A stretch of 64,000 nt of DNA from a virus: positions 1-64,000 of the IMG/VR virus record IMGVR_UViG_3300032285_000892; one strand, 5' to 3'. Of the stretch, positions 15,721 through 22,319 are shown piece by piece; position 1 is the first letter of the stretch, and each line of letters begins with the position of its first letter. A model generated the notes under the pieces. It was given only the letters and a program-made list of their open reading frames with translations. It was not told the origin of the DNA and made no database searches. A program made the position numbers and the translations under genes.

Positions 15721-16050
15721 TTAAAAATAAATGGTTAATGATTTCTTTTGTAATACTACACGCTTAACATTTGTAAAGTCAAAGCTTGTGCCTTCAGGTA
15801 CATCAATACCAATAGTTTTTGGTACTGTCACCTTCTCCACTTTGATCTTTGCAGGCTTTTGAAGCTTCTCTTTCTTTGGTCTAGATATACCTTTAGCAAG
15901 GGTATGTAATTTCATCAGTACACCTATTTGTCCACGACCAAACTTTTTAGCAAAGTCTTTGGACAATGATACAACTGAATTATGTGATGTTGAAAGAGCA
16001 TGAATCATATCTTCAAGCTCAGTTTGTGAGTAAAAATAATTCTTTTCCAT
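15721..16050 (-). CDS. hypothetical protein, about 109 aa
   Basis: The start is placed at the Met of MEKNYFYSQTELEDMIHALS, 4 bases after the stop of the upstream gene; a start at 16095 would create a 41-base overlap. The N-terminal 60 residues are helical; the C-terminus is Lys-rich, then KRVVLQKKSLTIYF. There is a KPAKIKVEKVTVPK linker. No family recognised; the basic linker could bind nucleic acid. Confidence 0.6.
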   Translation of the reverse strand: MEKNYFYSQTELEDMIHALSTSHNSVVSLSKDFAKKFGRGQIGVLMKLHTLAKGISRPKKEKLQKPAKIKVEKVTVPKTIGIDVPEGTSFDFTNVKRVVLQKKSLTIYF

Positions 16051-16054
16051 TTCA

Positions 16055-16597
16055 TTAATTGATTTTTGCAATAGTACACATAGGTGATGTGTCATAATAT
16101 TGCGTGAATAAATATTTTCCTTTGGTTGTGATGAATTCAGTATGATTTATAGGTGATGTAAATTCTCTACGTGATACTATTAGTTCATCTCTTGAACCAA
16201 AAAATATCTTTGTAGTAGCATCTGATCCTCCCTTTATTCTTATACTGAATGTCATCATGAAGTTGTTTTGAAACTTCCTGACATGTGGTGTTAAATGTGT
16301 AACAGACCTACAGAAATCAAGATCATACAATGTATCCTTTCTGTTTGGGTCTGCAGTTAATATATCACCATATATCATATGAACAGGCTTCTTGAGATTA
16401 AACACCTGAGACATAAATGTTTGAGAATCATTTTCATATATCTCAAATTCTTTACATCCCTCTGATGCTAATCTATCAATGTATTGATTAATGTCTGGAC
16501 CTGCTAGTCCAACAACATTCTCAAACTTAAACTTAGCTAGAAAGAAATCTCTCACTCTTTGCTTTTGTGTGGCACTTAAATACGTATACTTTAACAT
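16055..16597 (-). CDS. protein with a methyltransferase-like fold signature, 180 aa
   Basis: A 180-residue protein. The first half has an order resembling a Rossmann-type methyltransferase: VVGLAGPDINQYIDRL (a possible motif I, lacking the full GxGxG), then EFEIYENDSQTF (an acidic strand end as in motif II), then IYGDIL and LYDLDFCRSV (as in motif IV). The second half is beta-rich with FSIRIKGGSDATTKIFFG. A degenerate or non-catalytic methyltransferase-like protein is the best guess; confidence in function is low. Its start overlaps the upstream gene by 7 bases. Confidence 0.4.
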   Translation of the reverse strand: MLKYTYLSATQKQRVRDFFLAKFKFENVVGLAGPDINQYIDRLASEGCKEFEIYENDSQTFMSQVFNLKKPVHMIYGDILTADPNRKDTLYDLDFCRSVTHLTPHVRKFQNNFMMTFSIRIKGGSDATTKIFFGSRDELIVSRREFTSPINHTEFITTKGKYLFTQYYDTSPMCTIAKIN

Positions 16598-17070
16598 TTA
16601 GTTTCCCATTGTGAAGTTTCGTCATTCCAATCAAGGTCTTCATTATCCTCGTCGTAATACAATAGATAATCTACATCACATAGAATTACCTTTCCATCCT
16701 CATCCAATACAGCTTGGTCATTCTCCATATATATTGCCACATACCCATGATCGTTTAATGATACATAATTCATCATATCAACGTCCATTTGGTATTCATC
16801 ACCATTGTATTCTATCCAATCAATCTGATCAGGATATGCTACAACAACTTCGGGTACATCTGGATTTGTACTAACCGCTTGTACTAAATAAGGTTTAACA
16901 GGAAAGCCATTCTCACGTATATATTTCTCAATATCACGTGGAATGGCTTCAAGTGCATGCAAATGTAAATACTCATAATCATTTACATTTGCTATAACAG
17001 CAAACAACATACCTTTCTCTAATGGTCCAGGCTCATAATGTCTGTATACTAACTTAACTGCTTTGTACAT
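16591..17070 (-). CDS. acidic hypothetical protein, about 159 aa
   Basis: Start placed at the Met of MYKAVKLVYRHYEPGPLEKG, which overlaps the upstream gene by 17 bases. The product has an N-terminal beta-rich part with ANVNDYEYLHLHALEAIP and a strongly acidic C-terminus (DYLLYYDEDNEDLDW...). No known domain. Its acidity resembles DNA mimics or chaperone-bound factors, which is only speculation. Confidence 0.6.
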   Translation of the reverse strand: MYKAVKLVYRHYEPGPLEKGMLFAVIANVNDYEYLHLHALEAIPRDIEKYIRENGFPVKPYLVQAVSTNPDVPEVVVAYPDQIDWIEYNGDEYQMDVDMMNYVSLNDHGYVAIYMENDQAVLDEDGKVILCDVDYLLYYDEDNEDLDWNDETSQWETKC

Positions 17071-17416
17071 CTTTTGGTAAATTAGAAGCCTTAAATATAG
17101 CAATATCTTCTTTAGTACGCAAAACTATGGCATCTAAATCCTCATCAGTCAATTCTTCTGCATTCATAGTGATAGTATTATTTACAAATGCATCACGCTG
17201 AAATAATCTCATTTCTAATGGTTTAGGCCATGGATTACAATCCATAGAAAAATAATTATGATGTGCATTCCATGTCAAATGACTATTGTCTGAAATAACC
17301 AATGCTATTCCAGTAGGCTCACCTTGTGCATTAAATTCTAATGGAAGATTTAATGATTTGACATATTCACGTAATTCTTTAGCTATGTTCAATAGCTCAA
17401 TTGATTGTGTTCTCAT
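17054..17416 (-). CDS. hypothetical protein, 120 aa
   Basis: A 120-residue soluble protein beginning MRTQSIELLNIAKELREYV, with an alpha/beta alternation and TMNAEELTDEDLDAIVLRT near the C-terminus. No motif recognised. Its end overlaps the start of the acidic gene downstream. Confidence 0.6.
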   Translation of the reverse strand: MRTQSIELLNIAKELREYVKSLNLPLEFNAQGEPTGIALVISDNSHLTWNAHHNYFSMDCNPWPKPLEMRLFQRDAFVNNTITMNAEELTDEDLDAIVLRTKEDIAIFKASNLPKDVQSS

Positions 17417-17446
17417 GTATATACATGTTTAAATGGTGAATAATAA

Positions 17447-17710
17447 TTACTCTGTCTCAAAGAACTCTATTCTAGAAGGACTACTAGTCATCTTCTTATA
17501 GATGAGTTGTGCTTTAACAGCATTAATAGCTGTAGCATAAGCACTAACAGCAGCTTGTGCAGCTTTAATATCAGCTGTTTTATTATATGTCTTGGTTAAC
17601 TTATCACCAATCTTTTGACACATAATACGTACATCATCTACAGTTATTGTTTGTTCAGAGTTAATTACTACTAACTCTGCTACTTCTTGTTTTTTTACTT
17701 GCTTTTTCAT
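17447..17710 (-). CDS. hypothetical protein, 87 aa
   Basis: An 87-residue mainly helical protein (MKKQVKKQEVAELVVINSEQ, then Ala-rich KAAQAAVSAYATAINAVKAQ). The Ala-rich helix and basic start suggest a small helical bundle that may oligomerise. It overlaps the zinc-finger gene by 4 bases. Unknown function. Confidence 0.6.
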   Translation of the reverse strand: MKKQVKKQEVAELVVINSEQTITVDDVRIMCQKIGDKLTKTYNKTADIKAAQAAVSAYATAINAVKAQLIYKKMTSSPSRIEFFETE

Positions 17711-18276
17711 AATTGTTTTAATTGTTTTATTTGACGTGATAATGATAATTGTTTTCTTTTAATTTCAATTAACTCTGCTGGTACATCTTTAGACTTAAGA
17801 TCATTTTGTCGAGTAATTATAGATCTAATATAATAGTCAGTTAAATTATCTCTTTGAAAATTAGTATATGCTTTAATTTTATCTGGATTTCTATTATTCT
17901 TATGAAAATTCTTTGCATATTCTATTCTTTCACGCTTAAGATTATGCTTACGTACATATTCTTTTTGACAAGGTTTACACTTAGCAACTATTTTCCCATT
18001 TTTTTTAACATCATACTCAGATACATGCTTATGTTCATTACAAGCTGTACATCTCTTATGATCATTAATGATAGGATATCTTTTGGTAGGTTTAAACCCA
18101 TTTAGTCTATTATATTTTATAGCAGCTGCTCTATCACACTCTTTGCAATTAGTTTGTGATGCAAATGAACCATCCTTATTAGATTTACTTCTTAATGAGA
18201 ATTCAGATACTGGTTTTATAATATGACATCTACCACATTCTTTGTGGTTATCAATAACTGGATAAAGTAGTTTCAT
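17707..18276 (-). CDS. double Cys4 zinc-finger protein
   Basis: Start placed at MKLLYPVIDNHKECGRCH, because the longer form lies in the hairpin/T-tract zone; product about 189 residues. Two similar modules follow each other: C-x2-C-x16-20-C-x2-C in ECGRCHIIKP..NCKECD and RCTACNEHKH..KCKPCQ. This pattern is known from zinc-ribbon domains next to HNH and homing endonucleases. No HNH triad is present; the C-terminus is a basic helical region with PAELIEIKRKQLSLSRQIK, also typical of such phage proteins. It may bind nucleic acid as an orphan relic of a homing enzyme; function is inferred. Confidence 0.6.
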   Translation of the reverse strand: MKLLYPVIDNHKECGRCHIIKPVSEFSLRSKSNKDGSFASQTNCKECDRAAAIKYNRLNGFKPTKRYPIINDHKRCTACNEHKHVSEYDVKKNGKIVAKCKPCQKEYVRKHNLKRERIEYAKNFHKNNRNPDKIKAYTNFQRDNLTDYYIRSIITRQNDLKSKDVPAELIEIKRKQLSLSRQIKQLKQL

Positions 18277-18296
18277 AAGATTGTTATTTAATAAAT

Positions 18297-18335
18297 GAAT
18301 AAAATAAGAGCTCAAGGACAATGTCCAAGAGCTCT
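18297..18335 (-). terminator. probable terminator upstream of the zinc-finger gene
   Basis: A long stem is formed by AGAGCTC (18307-18313) with GAGCTCT (18329-18335) and an inner GGAC/GTCC, with two A-A (plus) mismatches. On the minus strand it is followed by TTATTTTATT. It would end transcripts from the two small genes at 18354-18692 and from the membrane gene further upstream. Confidence 0.75.
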
Positions 18336-18353
18336 ACACTAATCTCTAAACCC

Positions 18354-18494
18354 TCAAAAACCTAATGCTTGCAACAATTCACTGTTTGCCTCGACTATAA
18401 CAAAGCCACCCAATACACGATATGAGTATTGAAACTTTGCTAGCTGTACAAACAATGAACAGAACACCACTGGTGTTAACTTTACAGTTGTCAT
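18354..18494 (-). CDS. small protein, 46 aa
   Basis: A 46-codon gene, MTTVKLTPVVFCSLFVQLAK, then FQYSYRVLGGFVIVEANSE. It has one Cys and alternates hydrophobic and polar residues in a way that suits a small beta sheet. It ends 19 bases before the terminator at 18335, with 36 bases to the membrane peptide gene upstream. No family recognised; its placement directly before a terminator supports it. Confidence 0.5.
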   Translation of the reverse strand: MTTVKLTPVVFCSLFVQLAKFQYSYRVLGGFVIVEANSELLQALGF

Positions 18495-18530
18495 CTTGTG
18501 CTAATTTAAAGTGTGAATAATTTATTTTTA

Positions 18531-18692
18531 CTACCTACGCGACTCCATATATAATATTGCACCAAATACTGATGCAACTAATGCACAGCCAATAGCTGTA
18601 GCATAATGACCATGTACACACATCTGTATGAACATTAAAATCATAAGGACACCTAGTGTCCCTATGAATATTTTATTAATGAGCTTATCCAT
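18531..18692 (-). CDS. small membrane protein, 53 aa
   Basis: A 53-codon gene with two potential transmembrane helices: residues 8-25 (IFIGTLGVLMILMFIQMC) and 31-49 (ATAIGCALVASVFGAILYM), with basic ends. The start ATG overlaps the stop of the upstream membrane gene by one base (TAATG), a typical translational coupling. Tandem with the 124-residue gene, it could be a membrane module for exclusion or lysis; function unknown. Confidence 0.6.
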   Translation of the reverse strand: MDKLINKIFIGTLGVLMILMFIQMCVHGHYATAIGCALVASVFGAILYMESRR

Positions 18693-19066
18693 TATACATC
18701 TCCTCTTTCAGAGCGTGATAACAAATAGACAAAGAAGCATGCAATGATACCAAAGAACATGAATGCTATATGTACATCCATATCAAATGGTTCTGTCATT
18801 ATTTTATACACCAATGTGTATAATACAATGATGCAGCAACAAAGAGCATAAATACAACTACGCATTAATATGCGTCTGTGATGATTAGCTGCTTTCTTAG
18901 CTAGATTATAATGAACAATATTGTCCGTATTAGCAATATGCTTATCAGATACAACAATACGTCCATTATATTGTCTTTTAGCAAATTCAGCCCAATCTTT
19001 GTCTTGATGTGAGCCCATGTGTAAACCTTTCTCATTGTACACAGTGTAATAGTTTGAATCTTTCAT
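18692..19066 (-). CDS. membrane protein, 124 aa
   Basis: A 124-residue protein with a soluble N-terminal part (SNYYTVYNEKGLHMGSHQD...), a Cys-rich transmembrane helix around residues 68-90 (CIYALCCCIIVLYTLVYKI) and a second helix around 100-116 (IAFMFFGIIACFFVYLL), ending in SRSERGDV. It begins about 40 bases behind the terminator at 19106, so its transcription is separate. No family recognised. The following 53-residue membrane gene is coupled to it. Confidence 0.65.
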   Translation of the reverse strand: MKDSNYYTVYNEKGLHMGSHQDKDWAEFAKRQYNGRIVVSDKHIANTDNIVHYNLAKKAANHHRRILMRSCIYALCCCIIVLYTLVYKIMTEPFDMDVHIAFMFFGIIACFFVYLLSRSERGDV

Positions 19067-19090
19067 TTGAATAATATATTAAAGGGTTGA

Positions 19091-19124
19091 AAATACAATA
19101 AAATAAGAGGACTGATTACCCTCT
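19091..19124 (-). terminator. terminator at the 3' end of the structured RNA
   Basis: On the minus strand a 5-bp stem AGAGG/CCTCT (19124-19120 with 19110-19106, extendable by neighbouring bases) encloses a 9-base loop and is followed by TATTTTATTGTATTTT. It is weaker than the other terminators but its T-rich tail is clear. It marks the 3' end of the candidate RNA. Confidence 0.6.
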
Positions 19125-19520
19125 CTGTACCGTTTAGCAGGTTGAAGCCATCTATCTCCACACCAGGACGTATCCTTACAGTGGCTGGTTGTTACCAATG
19201 AATGACTGTGATAGAACATGTTCATCATTCATTAGGCTCGAGACTTATCCCCTCTGCATTCAATTGTAATACTAACCTGATATTTTTGCACTCCACATGG
19301 CATGGACTAATTCTCATTACTGAGACTGCATATTTCCTAGTTTACAATTGCTATCCCTTGGGAGATGATTAGTTAAGCTTTTTCAATAAATGATAACATA
19401 CGTTACACATCAATTGATTGCTACACAATCCTACTAATCATGTGGTTTCACATCTTATGAGTACTAACAGAATAGCCTTTAGCATAAGAAGTCTTTATAT
19501 CCACGATAGAATGATGCATT
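19106..19520 (-). ncRNA. candidate structured non-coding RNA, about 400 nt
   Basis: This stretch has no credible reading frame but lies between two leftward intrinsic terminators (19521-19549 and 19091-19124). Read on the minus strand it contains several helices. One is TCTTATG/CATAAGA (19485-19453 area). Another is ATGTG/CACAT closed by AAAC. A 13-14 bp helix of CAATTGTAA-ACTA with TAGT-A-TTACAATTG (19342-19350 region with 19260-19274) encloses an arm TCTCA-GTAA-TGAGA with a GNRA loop. An 11-bp hairpin AATGAATGA/TCATTCATT (about 19198-19235) has a palindromic GAACATGTTC in its loop. An AGGA-TACG-TCCT hairpin has a UNCG-type loop. I do not recognise the family; large phage RNAs such as GOLLD and ROOL are comparable in size only. 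The promoter is not visible. Confidence 0.5.
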
Positions 19521-19549
19521 AAATAAAAGGGAGAAACATTATTCTCCCT
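19521..19549 (-). terminator. rho-independent terminator behind the 48-residue gene
   Basis: An 8-bp perfect stem AGGGAGAA/TTCTCCCT (19528-19535 with 19542-19549) has a 6-base loop and is followed on the minus strand by TTTTATTT. It lies 10 bases behind the stop codon of the 48-residue gene. Confidence 0.8.
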
Positions 19550-19558
19550 ATGTAATAA

Positions 19559-19705
19559 CTAATTAGAAGAAACAAGCTTACATGCAAATAAACCATAAGG
19601 TTCATTATTAAGTAATGACTCAACTTTTTCTTTTGAATTTACAGTGAGTATGTGATGATAAATTATAGAACATCTACTATACTCAATAGAATATATATGA
19701 TACAT
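19559..19705 (-). CDS. small protein, 48 aa
   Basis: A 48-codon frame starting MYHIYSIEYSRCSIIYHHIL and ending ACKLVSSN, with two Cys and a polar middle (TVNSKEKVESLLNNEPYG). A terminator directly follows the stop, and an upstream region with inverted repeats precedes it, so it looks like a complete small transcription unit. The sequence has no known family. An early regulatory or anti-host peptide is possible but nothing in the sequence proves it. Confidence 0.5.
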   Translation of the reverse strand: MYHIYSIEYSRCSIIYHHILTVNSKEKVESLLNNEPYGLFACKLVSSN

Positions 19706-19950
19706 ATCTTTATTATTTAAAAGGGTTATTAATGCTATATATTTTTATGTAGCATGTTATTTTACACTATTGATTTACACTTATTATCACCCACAAGTGG
19801 ACACGTCGCTTCTTTTACATCCACTTAATCAATCAAACTAATGCTATTTTACCATAAAAGTTTATTTTCTCCTAAGAGACAATGTTAAGATAGCATTAGT
19901 TTGTCAATTACCCACCCAACTGAGTACTTACTCCCACCTTGTATATAAAA
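19706..19950. promoter_or_regulatory. intergenic control region with inverted repeats
   Basis: About 245 bases without a gene. A perfect 14-bp inverted repeat CAAACTAATGCTAT/ATAGCATTAGTTTG (19834-19847 and 19890-19903) is separated by 42 bases, inside which TCTC-CTAA-GAGA can form another small stem. A further copy of the core, AATGCTAT (19731-19738), faces TAGCAT at 19751-19756. The repeated AATGCTAT word also appears upstream of the scaffold gene near 27300. These are candidates for a regulator-binding site or origin element. I see no clear TAnnTTTG box here. Confidence 0.5.
19834..19903. repeat. perfect 14-bp inverted repeat, 42-bp spacer
   Basis: The left arm 19834-19847 and right arm 19890-19903 are exactly complementary over 14 bases. 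The spacer is AT-rich and contains a small nested palindrome. The arms have no T-tract behind them, which argues against a terminator; they lie between a terminator and a small leftward gene. Confidence 0.8.
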
Positions 19951-19976
19951 GAATGAGAGCCCGAAGGCTCTCGTTC
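19951..19976 (-). terminator. rho-independent terminator with TTCG loop
   Basis: An 11-bp stem (19951-19961 with 19966-19976, one T-G pair) closes on a TTCG tetraloop in the minus-strand reading and is followed by TTTTATATA. It starts 2 bases behind the stop codon of the gene at 19979. This is a strong intrinsic terminator. Confidence 0.9.
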
Positions 19977-19978
19977 TA

Positions 19979-20362
19979 TTATGATGGAATTTCATCAGTT
20001 GATTCAACCTTAACAGTTGGCTTGAAACCACGAGATTTGATGGCTTCGATCTTGGAAGCTGTTTCTACCATTCGCTCTACCTTATCGGCACTAGCTGCGG
20101 ACTGAACCTGCCAAGAGTATTGGCCTTTCTTATCCTCACGCTCCACTAAACCAAGCTTGGCACGATACAACGTATCGTTGTTATAAAGCTTGACAAACTC
20201 GTCATCTTCATTGGCAGTAAAAGCTTTGCCTTCGAAGGAGAAGGTAAGATAGTTCTTGCCGTGGTTCTTGCTACCTTCTTTAGTGTTCTTGTAAGGACGA
20301 GCACCTGCAATTAAAGAGATGTCAAAGATTTCAACACCCTCAATGATTTTTGGATTTTCCAT
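19979..20362 (-). CDS. hypothetical protein of the divergent region, 127 aa
   Basis: A 127-residue protein (MENPKIIEGVEIFDISLIAG...) with a beta-rich first half (KNYLTFSFEGKAFTANEDDEF, YNNDTLYRAKLGLVE) and a helical C-terminal part (ADKVERMVETASKIEAIKS). The fold could be a small OB- or SH3-type barrel, so nucleic-acid binding is possible. It is the first leftward gene from the strand switch and has its own strong terminator, so it is a monocistronic unit, possibly an abundant early protein. Its base composition is more GC-rich than its neighbours and several codons look optimised, consistent with high expression. Not recognised. Confidence 0.7.
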   Translation of the reverse strand: MENPKIIEGVEIFDISLIAGARPYKNTKEGSKNHGKNYLTFSFEGKAFTANEDDEFVKLYNNDTLYRAKLGLVEREDKKGQYSWQVQSAASADKVERMVETASKIEAIKSRGFKPTVKVESTDEIPS

Positions 20363-20760
20363 TTGTATTATAAATTAAATTGTTATTGGCTACAAGCACG
20401 GGGACCACCCGAACCCAGCCAATCATAGGTGGGGTCGCTGTTGGAAGTGGTCAACACAGTCACACCCACGATCGGTATGGGGGGTGCATAAAATTTTGGG
20501 AAAAGTTTTTTTTGGAATTTGGAAAAACATTTCTCACCTTTGGGGGGGATAAAGGGGGGGCTACATCAATCTCCGTGCACACCATGATACATATATCTTT
20601 AAACGATTCTAGAAATTTTGGAATAGGATTTGAATATAGGGGTAAGTCTCTTTCAAATTACAGTATTAAAAGGTTTGATTTTCATTTGTTATTGATTACA
20701 GTTTCATTTGTATTTACAAGATTTAATACATAATATAGCAATGGAATTATCTAGTCATCA
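20363..20760. other. divergent intergenic region with GC-rich block and G-tracts
   Basis: About 400 bases between diverging genes. The left part (20385-20560) is far richer in G and C than the rest of the genome and holds ATTGGCT/AGCCAAT (20385-20391 with 20417-20423) and CTGTTG/CAACA stems. It also holds G6 at 20479-20484, GGG at 20498-20500, and G7-ATAAA-G7 at 20542-20560. The last tract fits the rule for an intramolecular G-quadruplex. The right part is AT-rich and leads into the late promoter. A TTG-started frame over 20380-20733 exists but looks spurious. An origin, packaging site or regulatory region is plausible. Confidence 0.55.
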
Positions 20761-20790
20761 TTGGAATTCCAAACATTATACATATATTTG
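20761..20790 (+). promoter_or_regulatory. Bacteroidota-type promoter for the rightward genes
   Basis: TTG at 20761-20763, exactly 19 bases, then TATATTTG at 20783-20790. This matches the Bacteroidota -33/-7 consensus (TTTG, N19-21, TAnnTTTG) and is repeated with identical spacing at 56216-56245. It lies 15 bases before the start codon of the first rightward gene. Confidence 0.75.
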
Positions 20791-20804
20791 CCAGCAAACT
20801 AAAT

Positions 20805-21167
20805 ATGGAAAAGACTGACAAGAAGATAATCATCCAGAAGTTTCTACGTAAAGTGGAAGATGATTATGCTATGGCAGAGAAATATTACAGTGTTCTGTCT
20901 ACGATTAATGATCTCCATTTGACAACAAGGGAGATACAGCTTGTAGCATTCACAGCTATACATGGTAACATCTCATATTCCACTATCAGAGAGGATTTTT
21001 GTAAGAAATACAATAGCACCAGTCCTACGATTAATAACATCATTAGCAAACTAAAGAGGATAGGAGTGTTTGTAAAGGATGGAAGTAAGATAAAGGTTAA
21101 TCCTGTCATCATTCTCAATTTCAGTAATAATATTACGCTAGAGATAAAGGTGGAACACAATGAATAA
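20805..21167 (+). CDS. winged-helix-type DNA-binding protein, 120 aa
   Basis: A 120-residue protein with a helix-turn-helix core: LHLTTREIQLVAFTAIHGNIS (residues 32-52), IREDFCKKYN, then STSPTINNIISKLKRIGVFV, the shape of a helix followed by a recognition helix, ending in a beta hairpin (KDGSKIKVNP). It resembles crAss-like proteins I remember at the head of the packaging gene block. A late regulator or the small terminase subunit are both possible. It is the first gene after the rightward promoter and overlaps the HU-like gene by 8 bases. Confidence 0.65.
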   Translation: MEKTDKKIIIQKFLRKVEDDYAMAEKYYSVLSTINDLHLTTREIQLVAFTAIHGNISYSTIREDFCKKYNSTSPTINNIISKLKRIGVFVKDGSKIKVNPVIILNFSNNITLEIKVEHNE

Positions 21168-21513
21168 GCCTCAATCATTATCGGTTAAAGATTTTCTTAT
21201 AAGGACGCTAGCTGTTAAGCTTGCAATTAATGAGAAGGTAATTGAGGCTGTAGTTAATCATCAGTTCCAAGCTGCTAATGAGGCATTAGATACAAATGGT
21301 AGTGTAGAAATAAGTGGATTTGGTAAGTTTGTGTTTAATGAAAAGAAGGCTGAAAGAAAGACATTGATTCTTCTAGCAAAGATAGAAAAGGCAGAGAAGG
21401 ATATGGTTGATGAGAATGCAACAGAAGCATATAGGAAGAGAGCAAGTGTTATATATACAAAAACTAAAGATCAATTAAGATTGCTAAAACCAACAAAAAG
21501 CGATAATGATTAA
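21160..21513 (+). CDS. HU/IHF-like DNA-bending protein
   Basis: A 117-residue HU/IHF-family protein: N-terminal helix pair (VKDFLIRTLAVKLAINEKVIEAVVNHQF), then the diagnostic VEISGFGKFVFN (near residues 45-56), followed by a shortened and altered arm and a helical C-terminus. crAss-like phages are known to encode an IHF-subunit-like protein next to the terminase genes. It probably bends or compacts phage DNA for packaging, transcription or replication. It overlaps its two neighbours by 8 bases. Confidence 0.8.
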   Translation: MNKPQSLSVKDFLIRTLAVKLAINEKVIEAVVNHQFQAANEALDTNGSVEISGFGKFVFNEKKAERKTLILLAKIEKAEKDMVDENATEAYRKRASVIYTKTKDQLRLLKPTKSDND

Positions 21514-21811
21514 TTTTAAACAAGTGTACGAAGGGTGGAAGAACAAGTTAGTTCCAGCCCAAGAAATGAAAGTGTTAATACATGATGTTAGTTCAGAGCG
21601 TTTAGCATTATGTGGAAAGTGTCCATTTCATTCAAAGTTTCATAAGACGCCTTTAAGGCCAGATGATCATTGTGTAGAATGTGGATGCACCTTGTCAGCA
21701 AAGACAGCATGTTTGTCATGTGAATGTCCGCTACCAGGAGAGAGAAAAGTATGGGATGCTGTATTGCATTCTAACGAAGAAGAAGAAGAATTGAAAAAAC
21801 AAACCGTCTAA
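21506..21811 (+). CDS. zinc-ribbon-like protein, 101 aa
   Basis: A 101-residue protein with Cys pairs spaced as in zinc ribbons: ALCGKCPFH, then DHCVECGCT, then TACLSCECP. The N-terminus (INFKQVYEGWKNKLVP) is helical and the C-terminus acidic (HSNEEEEELKK). It is a conserved small protein of the crAss-like packaging block from memory, with unknown function; it probably binds metal and perhaps nucleic acid. It overlaps the next gene by one base. Confidence 0.65.
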   Translation: MINFKQVYEGWKNKLVPAQEMKVLIHDVSSERLALCGKCPFHSKFHKTPLRPDDHCVECGCTLSAKTACLSCECPLPGERKVWDAVLHSNEEEEELKKQTV

Positions 21812-22050
21812 TGGCTATTATAAAGAAGGTTCCCCTCGATGAGATTATAGATGTCTTTATGGACTTATATAATAAAGGTGTTGATTTCATTGATCTCATT
21901 GCCTCAGAAAATGATAACAGAATTTCTGTTATATTCTCTGAAGATTACCTCAATGAAGATGCTAAAGATAACTTCGAAAATATTGAAGTGGACATAGAAG
22001 AGGAAGAGCAAAAAGCTTTAACAGACGAAGATCTAAATCAGTTGATATGA
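21811..22050 (+). CDS. acidic small protein, 79 aa
   Basis: A 79-residue acidic protein, MAIIKKVPLDEIIDVFMDLY, with a hydrophobic first half (VDFIDLIASENDNRISVIFS) and an acidic tail (IEVDIEEEEQKALTDEDLN). No motif recognised. Its stop overlaps the start of the next gene (ATGA). Confidence 0.6.
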   Translation: MAIIKKVPLDEIIDVFMDLYNKGVDFIDLIASENDNRISVIFSEDYLNEDAKDNFENIEVDIEEEEQKALTDEDLNQLI

Positions 22051-22316
22051 ATTATTACGCACAGATCATTAATGTGCTCAACGAGCTAAAAGAATTGTTT
22101 CCTAGATACAATTTAGGAAGGCATTTAGAAACAGCTCTTGATGGACATAAAGATATGTGGGGACTGTCAGACAAAGACATGCTCAATGCCATCAATGCAT
22201 ATAAACAAAAGCTCACAATTGACACTCAACATAGAGATGACTCAGAGCTTGCAAAGATTATAAATGATGGAATGCATTTAGATAACATTTTACACGAGGA
22301 TGAAGAAGACGACTAA
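22047..22316 (+). CDS. helical acidic small protein, 89 aa
   Basis: An 89-residue protein, MNYYAQIINVLNELKELFPR, with helices and an acidic C-terminus (DGMHLDNILHEDEEDD). GRHLETALDGHKDMWGLSDKDML recalls small helical packaging-region proteins. It is coupled to both neighbours; no family recognised. Confidence 0.6.
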   Translation: MNYYAQIINVLNELKELFPRYNLGRHLETALDGHKDMWGLSDKDMLNAINAYKQKLTIDTQHRDDSELAKIINDGMHLDNILHEDEEDD

Positions 22317-22319
22317 ATC

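Noticed and set aside
17707-18276. HNH homing endonuclease
   Set aside because: Zinc-ribbon modules are present but no H-N-H catalytic triad, so only the zinc-binding part is claimed.
19069-19098. TTG-N19-TATTATTC before the membrane gene at 18692
   Set aside because: The box is 3 bases from the start codon and matches TAnnTTTG poorly, so the promoter claim is weak; readthrough from the terminator is an alternative.
19106-19520. tRNA, tmRNA or group I intron in the non-coding stretch
   Set aside because: No cloverleaf with TTCRANY arm, no resume-tag frame and no P/Q/R/S intron core sequences could be found in either strand.
20380-20733. Plus-strand open frame of about 117 codons starting with TTG
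   Set aside because: It runs through G7 tracts and the GC-rich non-coding patch, has an unusual start codon, low-complexity composition, no coupling, and covers a region that holds inverted repeats and the divergent spacer.
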